Shown: piece by piece, positions 23,729 to 31,453 of the stretch | How positions within the stretch are numbered: position 1 is the first letter of the stretch | Layout of the letters: each line of letters starts with the position of its first letter | NCBI GenBank assembly: GCA_964459165.1 | Contig: CAYWKM010000002.1 | Span: 1-47,345, forward strand | Direction: 5' to 3' | DNA from: RGIG4074 sp964459165 | Lineage (GTDB): Bacteria > Bacillota > Clostridia > Christensenellales > Borkfalkiaceae | DNA length: 47,345 nt | Position numbers and translations under genes: made by a program | The notes under the pieces: model-generated | What the model was told of the DNA's origin: nothing | The model's input: only the letters and a program-made list of their open reading frames with translations | Databases searched by the model: none

Positions 23729-24684
23729 TCTACCCAATCGGGATCGATCGCGCCGCATCTCGCGCAGACGCCGTCTACGTAATCGTGTCCGAGGGCGGGA
23801 AGCGCGGTCATTCTCACGTCGCCGCACCTCGTGCAGACTTCGTACAGGGTTCCGTTTTCCTCGCAAGCGGCGTCCTTGGAAAGACCTTTCACCTTCACGT
23901 AATCATGACCGATAATATCCAGCCATATCACCTTACTCGCGCTGCAATATTCGCACACGTAAGACAGCGCGCCGCCATCCTCGCAGTTGGGAGAGGTATA
24001 CGAGACTTCTACCCAATGATGATCGATCGTATCCACATAATCGGTTATGTAAGAGTAATCTCCTTCGTTGCACTCGTGAACGGTATATCCGCGGGCGACG
24101 CAAGTAGGCGCAACCGTCCTTACCGTATACGTGAGCGCTTCGGTATAAAAGACGCTCTCGTCCTGATCGCAGGTATAGAGGACGTAGCCGAGTCCCTCGG
24201 GATCCTGAACGGGGGAGACGAAGGTCCTCGTATACGTAGCCGTAAGAGCGGGGATCTTCTCGGAAAAGCGATCGCCGCAGCGGAAACAGGTATACGTGAG
24301 CGTACCGTCGCCGTAAATGGTCGCCTCCTCCACGCTTACGGAGTAGCTATGCCCGAGCGGCTCGATATAACGGATCACTTTATCGTGACAGATCAGACAT
24401 TCCTTTTCCATATAGCCGTATTCCGTACAGGTGGCGTTAAGGGCCGTTTCCCATTCGGAATAAACGTGACAGTGATACTGCAACGGATAAAAGAAGTTAT
24501 CCGAGCAGAAAACGCCGTACAGACAGACGAGGAAGGCGAAAACGTTTAAGCCGATCAAAAATTTAATCGTCCCGATTCCGAGCCCTCTTTGTTTCCTTCG
24601 AAGCTTTTTATTCTTTTTTCCCTTTGCCGAATGATTCGTTTTTTTCATATTTGGCGTAGAATTCTTTTGCATAATCTTTGACAT
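23689..24684 (-). CDS. Membrane-anchored protein with repeated His/CxxC modules
   Basis: 331 residues, function unknown. A Lys/Arg-rich cytoplasmic N-terminus (13-33) precedes one membrane helix (39-60), giving a type II protein with an extracytoplasmic region of 270 residues. This is built of about six degenerate modules, each with a Cys pair followed by an aromatic/hydrophobic strand and a GHxY-like turn. CxxC pairs lie at 96-99, 133-136, 244-247, 284-287 and 307-310, with GHSY, GHDY and GHDY between them. Such modules occur in uncharacterised Firmicute surface proteins and could bind zinc or form disulfides. The gene overlaps the tgt end by 77 bases (41 if ATG 24648 is used). It lies next to yajC and the scf genes. 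Confidence 0.8.
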   Translation of the reverse strand: MSKIMQKNSTPNMKKTNHSAKGKKNKKLRRKQRGLGIGTIKFLIGLNVFAFLVCLYGVFCSDNFFYPLQYHCHVYSEWETALNATCTEYGYMEKECLICHDKVIRYIEPLGHSYSVSVEEATIYGDGTLTYTCFRCGDRFSEKIPALTATYTRTFVSPVQDPEGLGYVLYTCDQDESVFYTEALTYTVRTVAPTCVARGYTVHECNEGDYSYITDYVDTIDHHWVEVSYTSPNCEDGGALSYVCEYCSASKVIWLDIIGHDYVKVKGLSKDAACEENGTLYEVCTRCGDVRMTALPALGHDYVDGVCARCGAIDPDWVDPDAIPGTELDGG

Positions 24685-25765
24685 ACCCGCCTAAAATCGC
24701 TTCCCTTAACCCGTGCATGAGTTTATGAAGAAAGGTAATATTGTGCATACTTAACAGCATACCGCCCATCATTTCGCCCACGTTCACCATGTGGCGAAGA
24801 TAAGCCTTCGTATAATTTTTGCAACAGTAACAGTTACACTCCTCGTCGAGCGGGGTGAAATCCGCTTTGTAAGAGCCGTTTCTGACGACGACCTTCCCGT
24901 GAGAGGTCATCGCCGTGCCGTTCCGCGCTATGCGCGTAGCCAACACGCAATCGAACATATCCACGCCTCTCAGCACGCCCTCGACGAGGCAATCGGGGGA
25001 CCCTACCCCCATCAGATAACGCGGAACGTCGGCGGGCATTTTATATTGGAGAAAGGAGAGCACGTCGTACATCATATCCTTGGGTTCCCCCACGGAGAGC
25101 CCGCCGACGGCGATTCCGTGCTTTACATAGGGAAGACAACGCTTTAAACTTTCTTCCCGCAGATCCTTATATAGATTCCCCTGTATAATGGGGAACAACG
25201 CCTGCCAAGGACGATTTTGCGCCTCGTGATAACGATAACATCGTTCCAACCAATTGCCCGTGCGCTCCATCGCTTGCTTCGCCTGTTCGCGCGTATAGCC
25301 GTATTCGCTGCACTGGTCGAACGCCATAATGATATCCGCGCCGAGGTTCTCCTCCGCTTCCATCGCCTTTTCCGGCGTAAAGAAGCGTTTCGACCCGTCC
25401 ACATTGGATCGAAACCATACGCCCTCGTCCGTTATCTTATTGAGTTCGGAAAGGGAAAAGACCTGAAACCCGCCGCTGTCGGTGAGAATGGGTCTGTCCC
25501 AATTCATAAATTTATGAAGTCCGCCCGCCTGCTTGACGATATCGTCGCCGGGTCGCATACAGAGGTGATAGGTATTGGATAAAATAATCTGACTGCCCGC
25601 CTCCTTCAGATCTTTGGGAAGCACGCCCTTTACGGTAGCCTGCGTTCCCACGGGCATATAGACGGGAGTCTCGATATCGCCGTGGGGCGTATGAAAGACG
25701 CCCGCCCTCGCGCCCGTTTCGGGATCCGTCTTGACGAGCTCGAAAGAAAAGTATTCGTCATTCAC
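24608..25765 (-). CDS. tgt: tRNA-guanine transglycosylase
   Basis: Exchanges guanine for preQ1 at the wobble position of GUN-anticodon tRNAs in queuosine synthesis. The 385-residue protein shows TPVYMPVGTQATVKG, the active-site DSGGFQVFSL, the second Asp in MAFDQCSEY, GGLSVGEP, and MGVGSPDCLVEGVLRGVDMFDCVLATR in blocks, then the zinc site CxCxxC...H (CNCYCC followed by YLRHM). The start is the GTG at 25765, 9 bases after GGAGG. It overlaps the stop of the DUF885 gene by 8 bases, so the two are coupled. Much longer in-frame extension upstream has no homology to the family. Partner queA lies two genes upstream. Confidence 0.95.
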   Translation of the reverse strand: MNDEYFSFELVKTDPETGARAGVFHTPHGDIETPVYMPVGTQATVKGVLPKDLKEAGSQIILSNTYHLCMRPGDDIVKQAGGLHKFMNWDRPILTDSGGFQVFSLSELNKITDEGVWFRSNVDGSKRFFTPEKAMEAEENLGADIIMAFDQCSEYGYTREQAKQAMERTGNWLERCYRYHEAQNRPWQALFPIIQGNLYKDLREESLKRCLPYVKHGIAVGGLSVGEPKDMMYDVLSFLQYKMPADVPRYLMGVGSPDCLVEGVLRGVDMFDCVLATRIARNGTAMTSHGKVVVRNGSYKADFTPLDEECNCYCCKNYTKAYLRHMVNVGEMMGGMLLSMHNITFLHKLMHGLREAILGGYVKDYAKEFYAKYEKNESFGKGKKE

Positions 25766-27548
25766 GCTGAGCGTCCTCCGTATAAGCGATTCGGTAATAT
25801 TCTTCGACCAGTTCCTCCAAAAGCCCGAAATTACAAGGTCCGACGTCGAGAATGAGACGATGATATTCCACGAGATCGAAATTGCTTCCCGCCAACGCCC
25901 GCGCCTTCTCTCTGAGCTCGTACATGAGCATATTGCCCGCCCCGTAAGAGAGATATACGCCGGGCATTTCAACGAACGTTTGATACAGGATCCGCGCCGT
26001 CTCTTCGTCGCAGCCGAGCATTCCGATAATATCGGAAATTCCCCATCCCTCATAGTTTACGCCGATATCCATCATAGCGTATATCGCATAAGAGAGGGAA
26101 ACGTTGATTTCGTTGAGCTGAGGGTAAATGGAACAGCTTGCGGGGTATTCATAGATATATTCCGCTTGATTCGCCGCATAGACCGCCCAGCCCTCGGCGT
26201 AGCCGGAAAAGGAGAAGAGCGAGCGGACGGGATCGGGATTGCCGGAAAGAAAATATACGTTTTGATAAAGATGTCCGGGATATCCTTCATGCGCAATCGT
26301 ATTCATCAGTCCCGCATCGTCCGAAACATAGCCGTTAATCGTAATCGCGCCGTTGGTATAATGATCGATCTGAGGAATCAGATAATAAGCGAGCGTGTTG
26401 GGCATCGTATTCGCCACCGACTCGGACAGATATTTTACCGTATAAGTCGTATTTTCAATAGCGGGGAAATAGCCCTCGAGGTGAGAGGAGAAAAATTCGA
26501 GCGATTCGATGGGATCCGTCAAGGACTTCACATCCCCCATCGCCCATTGATAATACATATTGTAATTCTTTTCGCTGCTCTGAACGAGCCGAACCAAGCG
26601 CTCGTATTGCTCGTCATAAAAATCGGAAAGCTTTGCGTAAAGCTCTTCCGTCGCGCCGTTGAAATTCGCGTAGCTCTTGACGAGCATATCGTAATATTCC
26701 TTTCCGCCGTCGTAACCGCAGATTCCGCCGTCGTTCGTACCCCTTCCCATAAGGGAAGAAAGCTTCTCCGCCGTATCTTCGTACGCGGGGAGAACGACGT
26801 TCAATACGGCTTCCTGATTTTTCAGCCGATATTCCTGCTTTTCGCTCTCCGTGAGAAAATCGAGCGAAGAAATTCTCTCGTCGAAGGAGGAGATCAGACA
26901 GGTATCTTCACCGTCGGAGGAAATTGCGTCAAACTGCCCGATGACGTCGCTCAACACTTCGTCGGAAAAGCCGAATCCTTTTTCGACCCGATCCTCTTCC
27001 CCCTCGAACAGATATTCAAAGTATTCTCCTACCTGATTCATCATATCGAGATAGTCGACGACGTCCTGTTCGATGAAAAACTCGTACTCGACGGCATACG
27101 TGACGAAGCTCGACTGAACGCCGGAAGAATAATCGAAAGAAGAGCCGATATCGTTTAAAGAAGCCCATTCGATCGCGTCGGAAAGGTCCTCTTTGAGAAT
27201 GTCGTACGTGATTCTGTTTTTGCGGGAAAGGGAATCATAGTCGATCCCTTCCAGGGAGGAAAGAAACTCCTCGTAATCGACGTCGCTTTGGGCAAACAAA
27301 TCCATCGTCGGACGCTCGATCCCGTAGTTTTCCGGCTCCATGACCGTAAAATGCAGGTTAAGCATATCGTTTTTTAGCGAATCGCGGAAAAATTCGCCCG
27401 TGAGAGCGGTAAATTTTTCATTTTCGCCCTTTTCCCCTTCATCCCAAAACGTCTGTTTCGACGGCTCGCTCGCACAGGAGGCGAGGGAGACCGCCATGAC
27501 GGCGCACAGCGCGAGCGCGGGAATTGCGGATTTTTTTATTTTTTTCAT
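25758..27548 (-). CDS. DUF885 family lipoprotein, probable metallopeptidase
   Basis: 596-residue secreted lipoprotein. The signal peptide MKKIKKSAIPALALCAVMA ends in the lipobox LASC, so the mature protein should be lipid-anchored on the outer face of the membrane. DUF885 proteins resemble gluzincin peptidases, and the zinc motif HEGYPGH is present (about residue 445, in TIAHEGYPGHLYQ), with conserved Glu downstream in GYAEGWAVYA. Substrate unknown. ATG at 27548 follows GAGGA; an upstream in-frame start at 27641 would put a long basic tail before the signal peptide and is rejected. It sits between queA and tgt, an unusual insertion into a queuosine gene pair. Confidence 0.88.
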   Translation of the reverse strand: MKKIKKSAIPALALCAVMAVSLASCASEPSKQTFWDEGEKGENEKFTALTGEFFRDSLKNDMLNLHFTVMEPENYGIERPTMDLFAQSDVDYEEFLSSLEGIDYDSLSRKNRITYDILKEDLSDAIEWASLNDIGSSFDYSSGVQSSFVTYAVEYEFFIEQDVVDYLDMMNQVGEYFEYLFEGEEDRVEKGFGFSDEVLSDVIGQFDAISSDGEDTCLISSFDERISSLDFLTESEKQEYRLKNQEAVLNVVLPAYEDTAEKLSSLMGRGTNDGGICGYDGGKEYYDMLVKSYANFNGATEELYAKLSDFYDEQYERLVRLVQSSEKNYNMYYQWAMGDVKSLTDPIESLEFFSSHLEGYFPAIENTTYTVKYLSESVANTMPNTLAYYLIPQIDHYTNGAITINGYVSDDAGLMNTIAHEGYPGHLYQNVYFLSGNPDPVRSLFSFSGYAEGWAVYAANQAEYIYEYPASCSIYPQLNEINVSLSYAIYAMMDIGVNYEGWGISDIIGMLGCDEETARILYQTFVEMPGVYLSYGAGNMLMYELREKARALAGSNFDLVEYHRLILDVGPCNFGLLEELVEEYYRIAYTEDAQRE

Positions 27549-27756
27549 GATTGTCCTCGTAAATGTTTTTTTATTTCCGTTCCGTCGCACGAGCGCGAAA
27601 CGGCGTTTTTTAAAAAATCGAAAGCGGAAACCTTTATACAATCAGCATCGAGCCCCCTATGGTAACGGGAAGCGGAATGAGGATTGGAGAAGCGAGCAAG
27701 ACAAGAAGAACGCGGCTTTGTCCGCAGGGAGTGTACAAGACGTACACGACCAAGGC

Positions 27757-27784
27757 AAAAACGCAAGTTCGACGCCGTATTGCG
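27757..27784 (-). terminator. Possible terminator behind queA
   Basis: On the minus strand CGCAA (27784... 27780 side read as CGCAA) pairs with TTGCG (27766-27762) around a 13-base loop and is followed by T5. The stem is only 5 bp, so it is a weak terminator at best. Confidence 0.4.
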
Positions 27785-27788
27785 ACGC

Positions 27789-28823
27789 TTATACAATCAT
27801 CATCGCGTCGCCGAAGCTGAAAAACCGATACTTCTCTTCCACCGCTTTTTGATATATTTCTAAAATTTCCTCCCTGCCCGTGAAACAAGCGACCAACATG
27901 ATCAGCGTGCTCTCGGGGAGATGAAAGTTGGTGACGAGCGCATCCACGCACTTCATCTTATAAGGAGGATATAGGAAAATCTGCGTATCTCCCTCCTCCG
28001 CGCGGACGCAGCCGTCCTCTTCCGCCGCGCTCTCTAACGTGCGCACGGAAGTGGTTCCCACGGCGATCACCCTCCTGCCCTCTTTCTTCGCCAGATTGAT
28101 GGCGGCAGCGGCCTCCTCGGATATCTTATAATGCTCCGAGTGCATTTTATGATCGGCGACCGACTCTTCCTTTACCGGGCGGAAGGTCCCCAGTCCCACG
28201 TGAAGCAAAACCTCGACGACGATAACGCCTTTGGCTTTGATGCGTTCGAGGAGCTCCCGCGTAAAATGCAGTCCCGCCGTGGGCGCGGCTGCCGACCCGT
28301 CGATTTTGCTGTAAACGGTATTATACCTCGTCTGATCCTTCAATTTTTCCTTAATATAAGGAGGAAGCGGCATGGTACCCGCGCGGGACAGAACGTCCTC
28401 GAACGCGCCCTCGTAAGAAAATTCCACGATCCGTTCGCCGCTGTCGGAAATCCCCTTTACGGTGAAGGAAAGCTCGTCGTTGACCTTCATCGATACGCCG
28501 ACCTTCCCCTTTTTTCCGGGTTTCATCAGAACTTCCCACGTGTTTAGGTCGTATCTCTTTAAAAGGAGCGCTTCGACGAGACCGCCGTGCGGAGTGCGCG
28601 CATACATTCTCGCGGGAATCACCTTGGTGTTATTGACGACGAGCACGTCGCCCGCGTTTAAGTAATCGACGACGTCGCGAAAGATTTTATGCTCGATGCG
28701 CTTCGTCCCGCGGTCATAGACGAGAAGTCGGGAAGAATCCCTCGGTTCGGCGGGAGTTTGAGCGATTCTCTCCTGCGGCAAATCGTAATAAAAATCGCTT
28801 TTTTTGTAAGTGACTTGTTCCAT
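27789..28823 (-). CDS. queA: S-adenosylmethionine:tRNA ribosyltransferase-isomerase
   Basis: Transfers and isomerises the ribosyl group of SAM onto preQ1-tRNA, giving epoxyqueuosine. The 344-residue protein has the family start SDFYYDLPQERIAQTPAEPRDSSRLLV, then VVNNTKVIPARM, SAAAPTAGLHFT and VGLGTFRPVKEE, and it ends FFSFGDAMMIV as usual. ATG at 28823 is preceded by AAAGGAG at a long distance of about 15 bases, so initiation may be modest. It lies 94 bases after ruvB in the ruvC-ruvA-ruvB-queA order common in bacteria. A near copy of its last 17 bases occurs 155 bases downstream. Confidence 0.96.
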   Translation of the reverse strand: MEQVTYKKSDFYYDLPQERIAQTPAEPRDSSRLLVYDRGTKRIEHKIFRDVVDYLNAGDVLVVNNTKVIPARMYARTPHGGLVEALLLKRYDLNTWEVLMKPGKKGKVGVSMKVNDELSFTVKGISDSGERIVEFSYEGAFEDVLSRAGTMPLPPYIKEKLKDQTRYNTVYSKIDGSAAAPTAGLHFTRELLERIKAKGVIVVEVLLHVGLGTFRPVKEESVADHKMHSEHYKISEEAAAAINLAKKEGRRVIAVGTTSVRTLESAAEEDGCVRAEEGDTQIFLYPPYKMKCVDALVTNFHLPESTLIMLVACFTGREEILEIYQKAVEEKYRFFSFGDAMMIV

Positions 28824-28917
28824 AGCTGTTTTCTATGTTCTCCTTTCGGGCAGCGTCGAAAAGCAGTCGACCGCCCCTTTTTTTATGCGCCTATGCGCCT
28901 ATGCGCGGCGCAAGCGG

Positions 28918-29997
28918 TTATTCCTCTTCAAACAGGGACATCTGCCGCTTCGTTTTATCGTCCGTCGGCAATTTGACGCCCATATGCTCATATCCGCCCT
29001 TTAAGCAGATTCTGCCGCGCGGCGTGCGCGCGATGAATCCGAGCTGTAAGAGGTAAGGCTCGTAAATATCTTCGATGGTATTGACGTCCTCGTTGATCGT
29101 GGCGGCGAGCGTTTCGAGTCCTGCGGGGCCGCCGCCGAATTTATTGATCAGCGCGTTCAGAAGATTCCTGTCCGTTTCGTCGAGTCCCAGCTCGTCGATT
29201 CCCTGTTTTTTGAGGGCGAACTTAGCGTCCCCGACGGTGACGGTCTGATTTCCTTTCACCAGAGAAAAGTCGCGCACGCGACGCAAAAGCCTGTTGGCGA
29301 TACGGGGCGTGCCGCGGCTGCGGCGGGCAATCTCGTAGGAAGCCGAGGAATCGATATCGATTTCCAGCTTTCGCGCGGAATGCTCGATGATCGTCTGCAA
29401 TTCCTCGGGCGAATACATATCGAGACGGCAAATAATGCCGAATCGATCCCTCAGCGGAGCGGACAGCATCCCCGCCCTCGTCGTCGCGCCGATCAACGTA
29501 AAGCGTTTGAGCGCAAAGCGGATATTTCTCGCGGAGGGTCCCTTGCCCACGATGATGTCGAGCGCAAAATCCTCCATGGCGGAATACAGAATTTCTTCGA
29601 CCGTATGATTGAGGCGGTGAATTTCGTCGATGAAGAGGACGTCCCCGTCGTTCAGATTGGTGAGAATCGCCGCCAAATCGCCGCTGCGCTCGATGGCGGG
29701 ACCGCTCGTCAGCTTGATCGAGGTTCCCATTTCGTTGGCGATGATGTGCGAGAGCGTCGTCTTTCCTAAGCCGGGAGGACCGTATAAGAGGACGTGGTCC
29801 AACGCTTCCCCTCTCTGCTTTGCGGCGGAAATATACACGTTGAGGTTTTCTTTTACCTTATCCTGACCGACGTAATCGGACATGGTCTTCGGTCTTAAAA
29901 CATTCTCCTCCGCGTCCATTTCGTTTTTCGTGCTCACGATCAGTTTATCGTCGTAGCCGCCGCCGTATTCTTCGTCGTCGTTGAAAAAATCCGACAT
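28918..29997 (-). CDS. ruvB: Holliday junction branch-migration helicase RuvB
   Basis: AAA+ motor that with RuvA drives Holliday junction migration. In 359 residues it shows the RuvB-type start LRPKTMSDYVGQDKVKENL, Walker A GPPGLGKTT, Walker B FIDEIHRL, sensor I IGATTRAG, and the C-terminal winged helix with GGGPAGLETLA. It is slightly longer than usual because of an acidic Gly/Tyr-containing N-terminus and an acidic C-terminus. ATG at 29997 follows AAGGAG by 6 bases. It lies 54 bases after ruvA. Confidence 0.97.
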   Translation of the reverse strand: MSDFFNDDEEYGGGYDDKLIVSTKNEMDAEENVLRPKTMSDYVGQDKVKENLNVYISAAKQRGEALDHVLLYGPPGLGKTTLSHIIANEMGTSIKLTSGPAIERSGDLAAILTNLNDGDVLFIDEIHRLNHTVEEILYSAMEDFALDIIVGKGPSARNIRFALKRFTLIGATTRAGMLSAPLRDRFGIICRLDMYSPEELQTIIEHSARKLEIDIDSSASYEIARRSRGTPRIANRLLRRVRDFSLVKGNQTVTVGDAKFALKKQGIDELGLDETDRNLLNALINKFGGGPAGLETLAATINEDVNTIEDIYEPYLLQLGFIARTPRGRICLKGGYEHMGVKLPTDDKTKRQMSLFEEE

Positions 29998-30051
29998 CTC
30001 TTACTCCTTGCCCTTAAATCTTAAAAGCTTTTTCGCTTTTTATAAACCTTC

Positions 30052-30654
30052 CTACATACTCGAAAGAGCGGTTCGTATCACTTCTTCCACGGTGTTTGCG
30101 CCTTTCTCGCGCGCCCTCTTTACGGCGTTCAAGCTCTCGTTTCGGGTAAACCCCAAACTCATCAACGCGCTTACCGCGTCTTCATCCTCCGCGTTCGGCG
30201 CGGAAGCGAAATCGGCTGCGACCTCGCCGCCCCCTGCGGAAATAACCTCGGAAGCGGAAATTTTTCCGTGCAGTTCGAGAACGATTTTCTCCGCCGTCTT
30301 TTTCCCTAAGCCTTTGACCGCCGTAAGCTTTTTGATATCGGCGGAGGCGATCGCCGCAGAGAGCTCCCCCGCGCTCATCCTCGTCAGAATCCCGATCGCG
30401 CTTTTCGCTCCCACGCCCGAGACGGTGATGAGCTTTAAAAAAATCTCTTTTTCAAAGACGCTGTCGAACCCGAAAAGGGTAATCCCCGTATTTTCGCTCG
30501 CCTGCAAATAGGTAAAGACCTCTCCCTCCCGATTGGAAACGAGCTTGGAATACGCCGATCCCGAGCAGTACACCTCGTAGCCTACGCCGTTCACGTCGAG
30601 AAGGACGCATTCCGCATTCGAATAAATCACTTTGCCTTTTAAATAGCCTATCAT
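30052..30654 (-). CDS. ruvA: Holliday junction DNA helicase subunit RuvA
   Basis: Holliday junction-binding tetramer that loads RuvB. The 200-residue protein has the OB-fold start MIGYLKGKVIYSNAECVLLDVNGVGYEVYC, the acidic pin region near TLFGF, two helix-hairpin-helix motifs (KLITVSGVGAKSAIGIL and KLTAVKGLGKKTAEKIV) and a C-terminal UBA-like domain III that contacts RuvB (ALMSLGFTRNESLNAV). ATG at 30654 follows AAGGA. Gap to ruvC is 36 bases. Confidence 0.97.
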   Translation of the reverse strand: MIGYLKGKVIYSNAECVLLDVNGVGYEVYCSGSAYSKLVSNREGEVFTYLQASENTGITLFGFDSVFEKEIFLKLITVSGVGAKSAIGILTRMSAGELSAAIASADIKKLTAVKGLGKKTAEKIVLELHGKISASEVISAGGGEVAADFASAPNAEDEDAVSALMSLGFTRNESLNAVKRAREKGANTVEEVIRTALSSM

Positions 30655-30690
30655 ATTTTAATCCTTCAAAACTTTATGCCTTCGGCGAAA

Positions 30691-31254
30691 TCAATCCTTC
30701 TTCATGGACCTAAACGCCTCTCCCGTGACCGAATTGAGCCCCTGTCCCCTCGTCATGTTCTGCACCTCGAAGAGAGAGCCGAGCTTTGCCGTATGCGAAT
30801 GGCAGAGCGCGACCGCCAGCGCGTCCGCCGCGTCGTCGGGTTTCGGAATGCTTTTTAACCGTAAAATGGAGACGACGACGCGCTGCATCTGCTGCTTGTC
30901 CGCCCTTCCGTAGCCCGTGAGGGCGAGCTTAATCTGGATGGGCGTATATTCGTACAGCCTGCCGCATTTCTTTACGCAGGCGAGGAGAGCGACCCCTCTC
31001 GCGTGCGCCACGGCGACGCCCGTCTTTACGTTCTTGGAAAAAAACAGCTCCTCCATGGCGACTTCCTGCGGATGAAATTTATCGAGAATTTTATTGACCC
31101 CCTCTTCCACCATGGCGAGACGTACGGGAAGATTTTCTTCCTTCGGCGTGAGAATAACGCCGTAATCGAGCGCGCGCGCGTTTCCGTTGCGATCGCTTTC
31201 AATCACTCCGTACCCTACGGTGGCGAGACCGGGATCGACTCCTAAAATAATCAC
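30691..31254 (-). CDS. ruvC: Holliday junction resolvase RuvC
   Basis: Endonuclease that cuts Holliday junctions symmetrically. In 187 residues, the catalytic acids are recognisable: Asp7 in ILGVDPGLATVGYG, Glu near 69 in VAMEELFFSKN, and the C-terminal pair in PDDAADALAVALCH. It has about 20 residues beyond the resolvase core, ending in a Met/Arg/Lys-rich tail. The start is GTG at 31254 behind a run of G that serves as ribosome site. First gene of ruvC-ruvA-ruvB-queA. Its promoter is interlocked with that of the divergent argH. Confidence 0.95.
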   Translation of the reverse strand: MIILGVDPGLATVGYGVIESDRNGNARALDYGVILTPKEENLPVRLAMVEEGVNKILDKFHPQEVAMEELFFSKNVKTGVAVAHARGVALLACVKKCGRLYEYTPIQIKLALTGYGRADKQQMQRVVVSILRLKSIPKPDDAADALAVALCHSHTAKLGSLFEVQNMTRGQGLNSVTGEAFRSMKKD

Positions 31255-31360
31255 AGTTTCCCCCCTTTTTTTAAAAACCAGAGCGCCCTCTTTTTTGAAC
31301 GCCGAAAAGTCTTTTTTTCGCCGTTTTTTCCACTTTGTCGGATAATCTTTGTAAAATAGC

Positions 31361-31389
31361 TTGATAATCTTCCGAAAAAAATGTAAAAT
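31361..31389 (+). promoter_or_regulatory. Sigma-A promoter of argH
   Basis: TTGATA (31361-31366), 17-base spacer, TAAAAT (31384-31389), each 5 of 6. Predicted start near 31396, a 58-base leader. Confidence 0.65.
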
Positions 31390-31401
31390 ACTCTTACGTA
31401 T

Positions 31402-31430
31402 ATTTTAACTGTTTACGGTCGATAAGTCAA
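31402..31430 (-). promoter_or_regulatory. Sigma-A promoter of the ruv operon
   Basis: On the minus strand TTGACT (31430-31425), 17-base spacer, TAAAAT (31407-31402), each 5 of 6. Predicted start near 31395, a 140-base leader that runs back through the argH promoter. Confidence 0.65.
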
Positions 31431-31453
31431 TAAATTTTTATGGAGTAAAAAAT

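Noticed and set aside
24608..26053. Longer tgt reading frame beginning at 26053
   Set aside because: The added 96 residues are read out of the DUF885 gene in another frame and have no similarity to Tgt; GTG at 25765 with GGAGG fits the family start.
27634..27785. Short hydrophobic frame ending GGSMLIV between queA and the DUF885 gene
   Set aside because: No ribosome site or convincing start codon; kept only as a comment on the queA end duplication.
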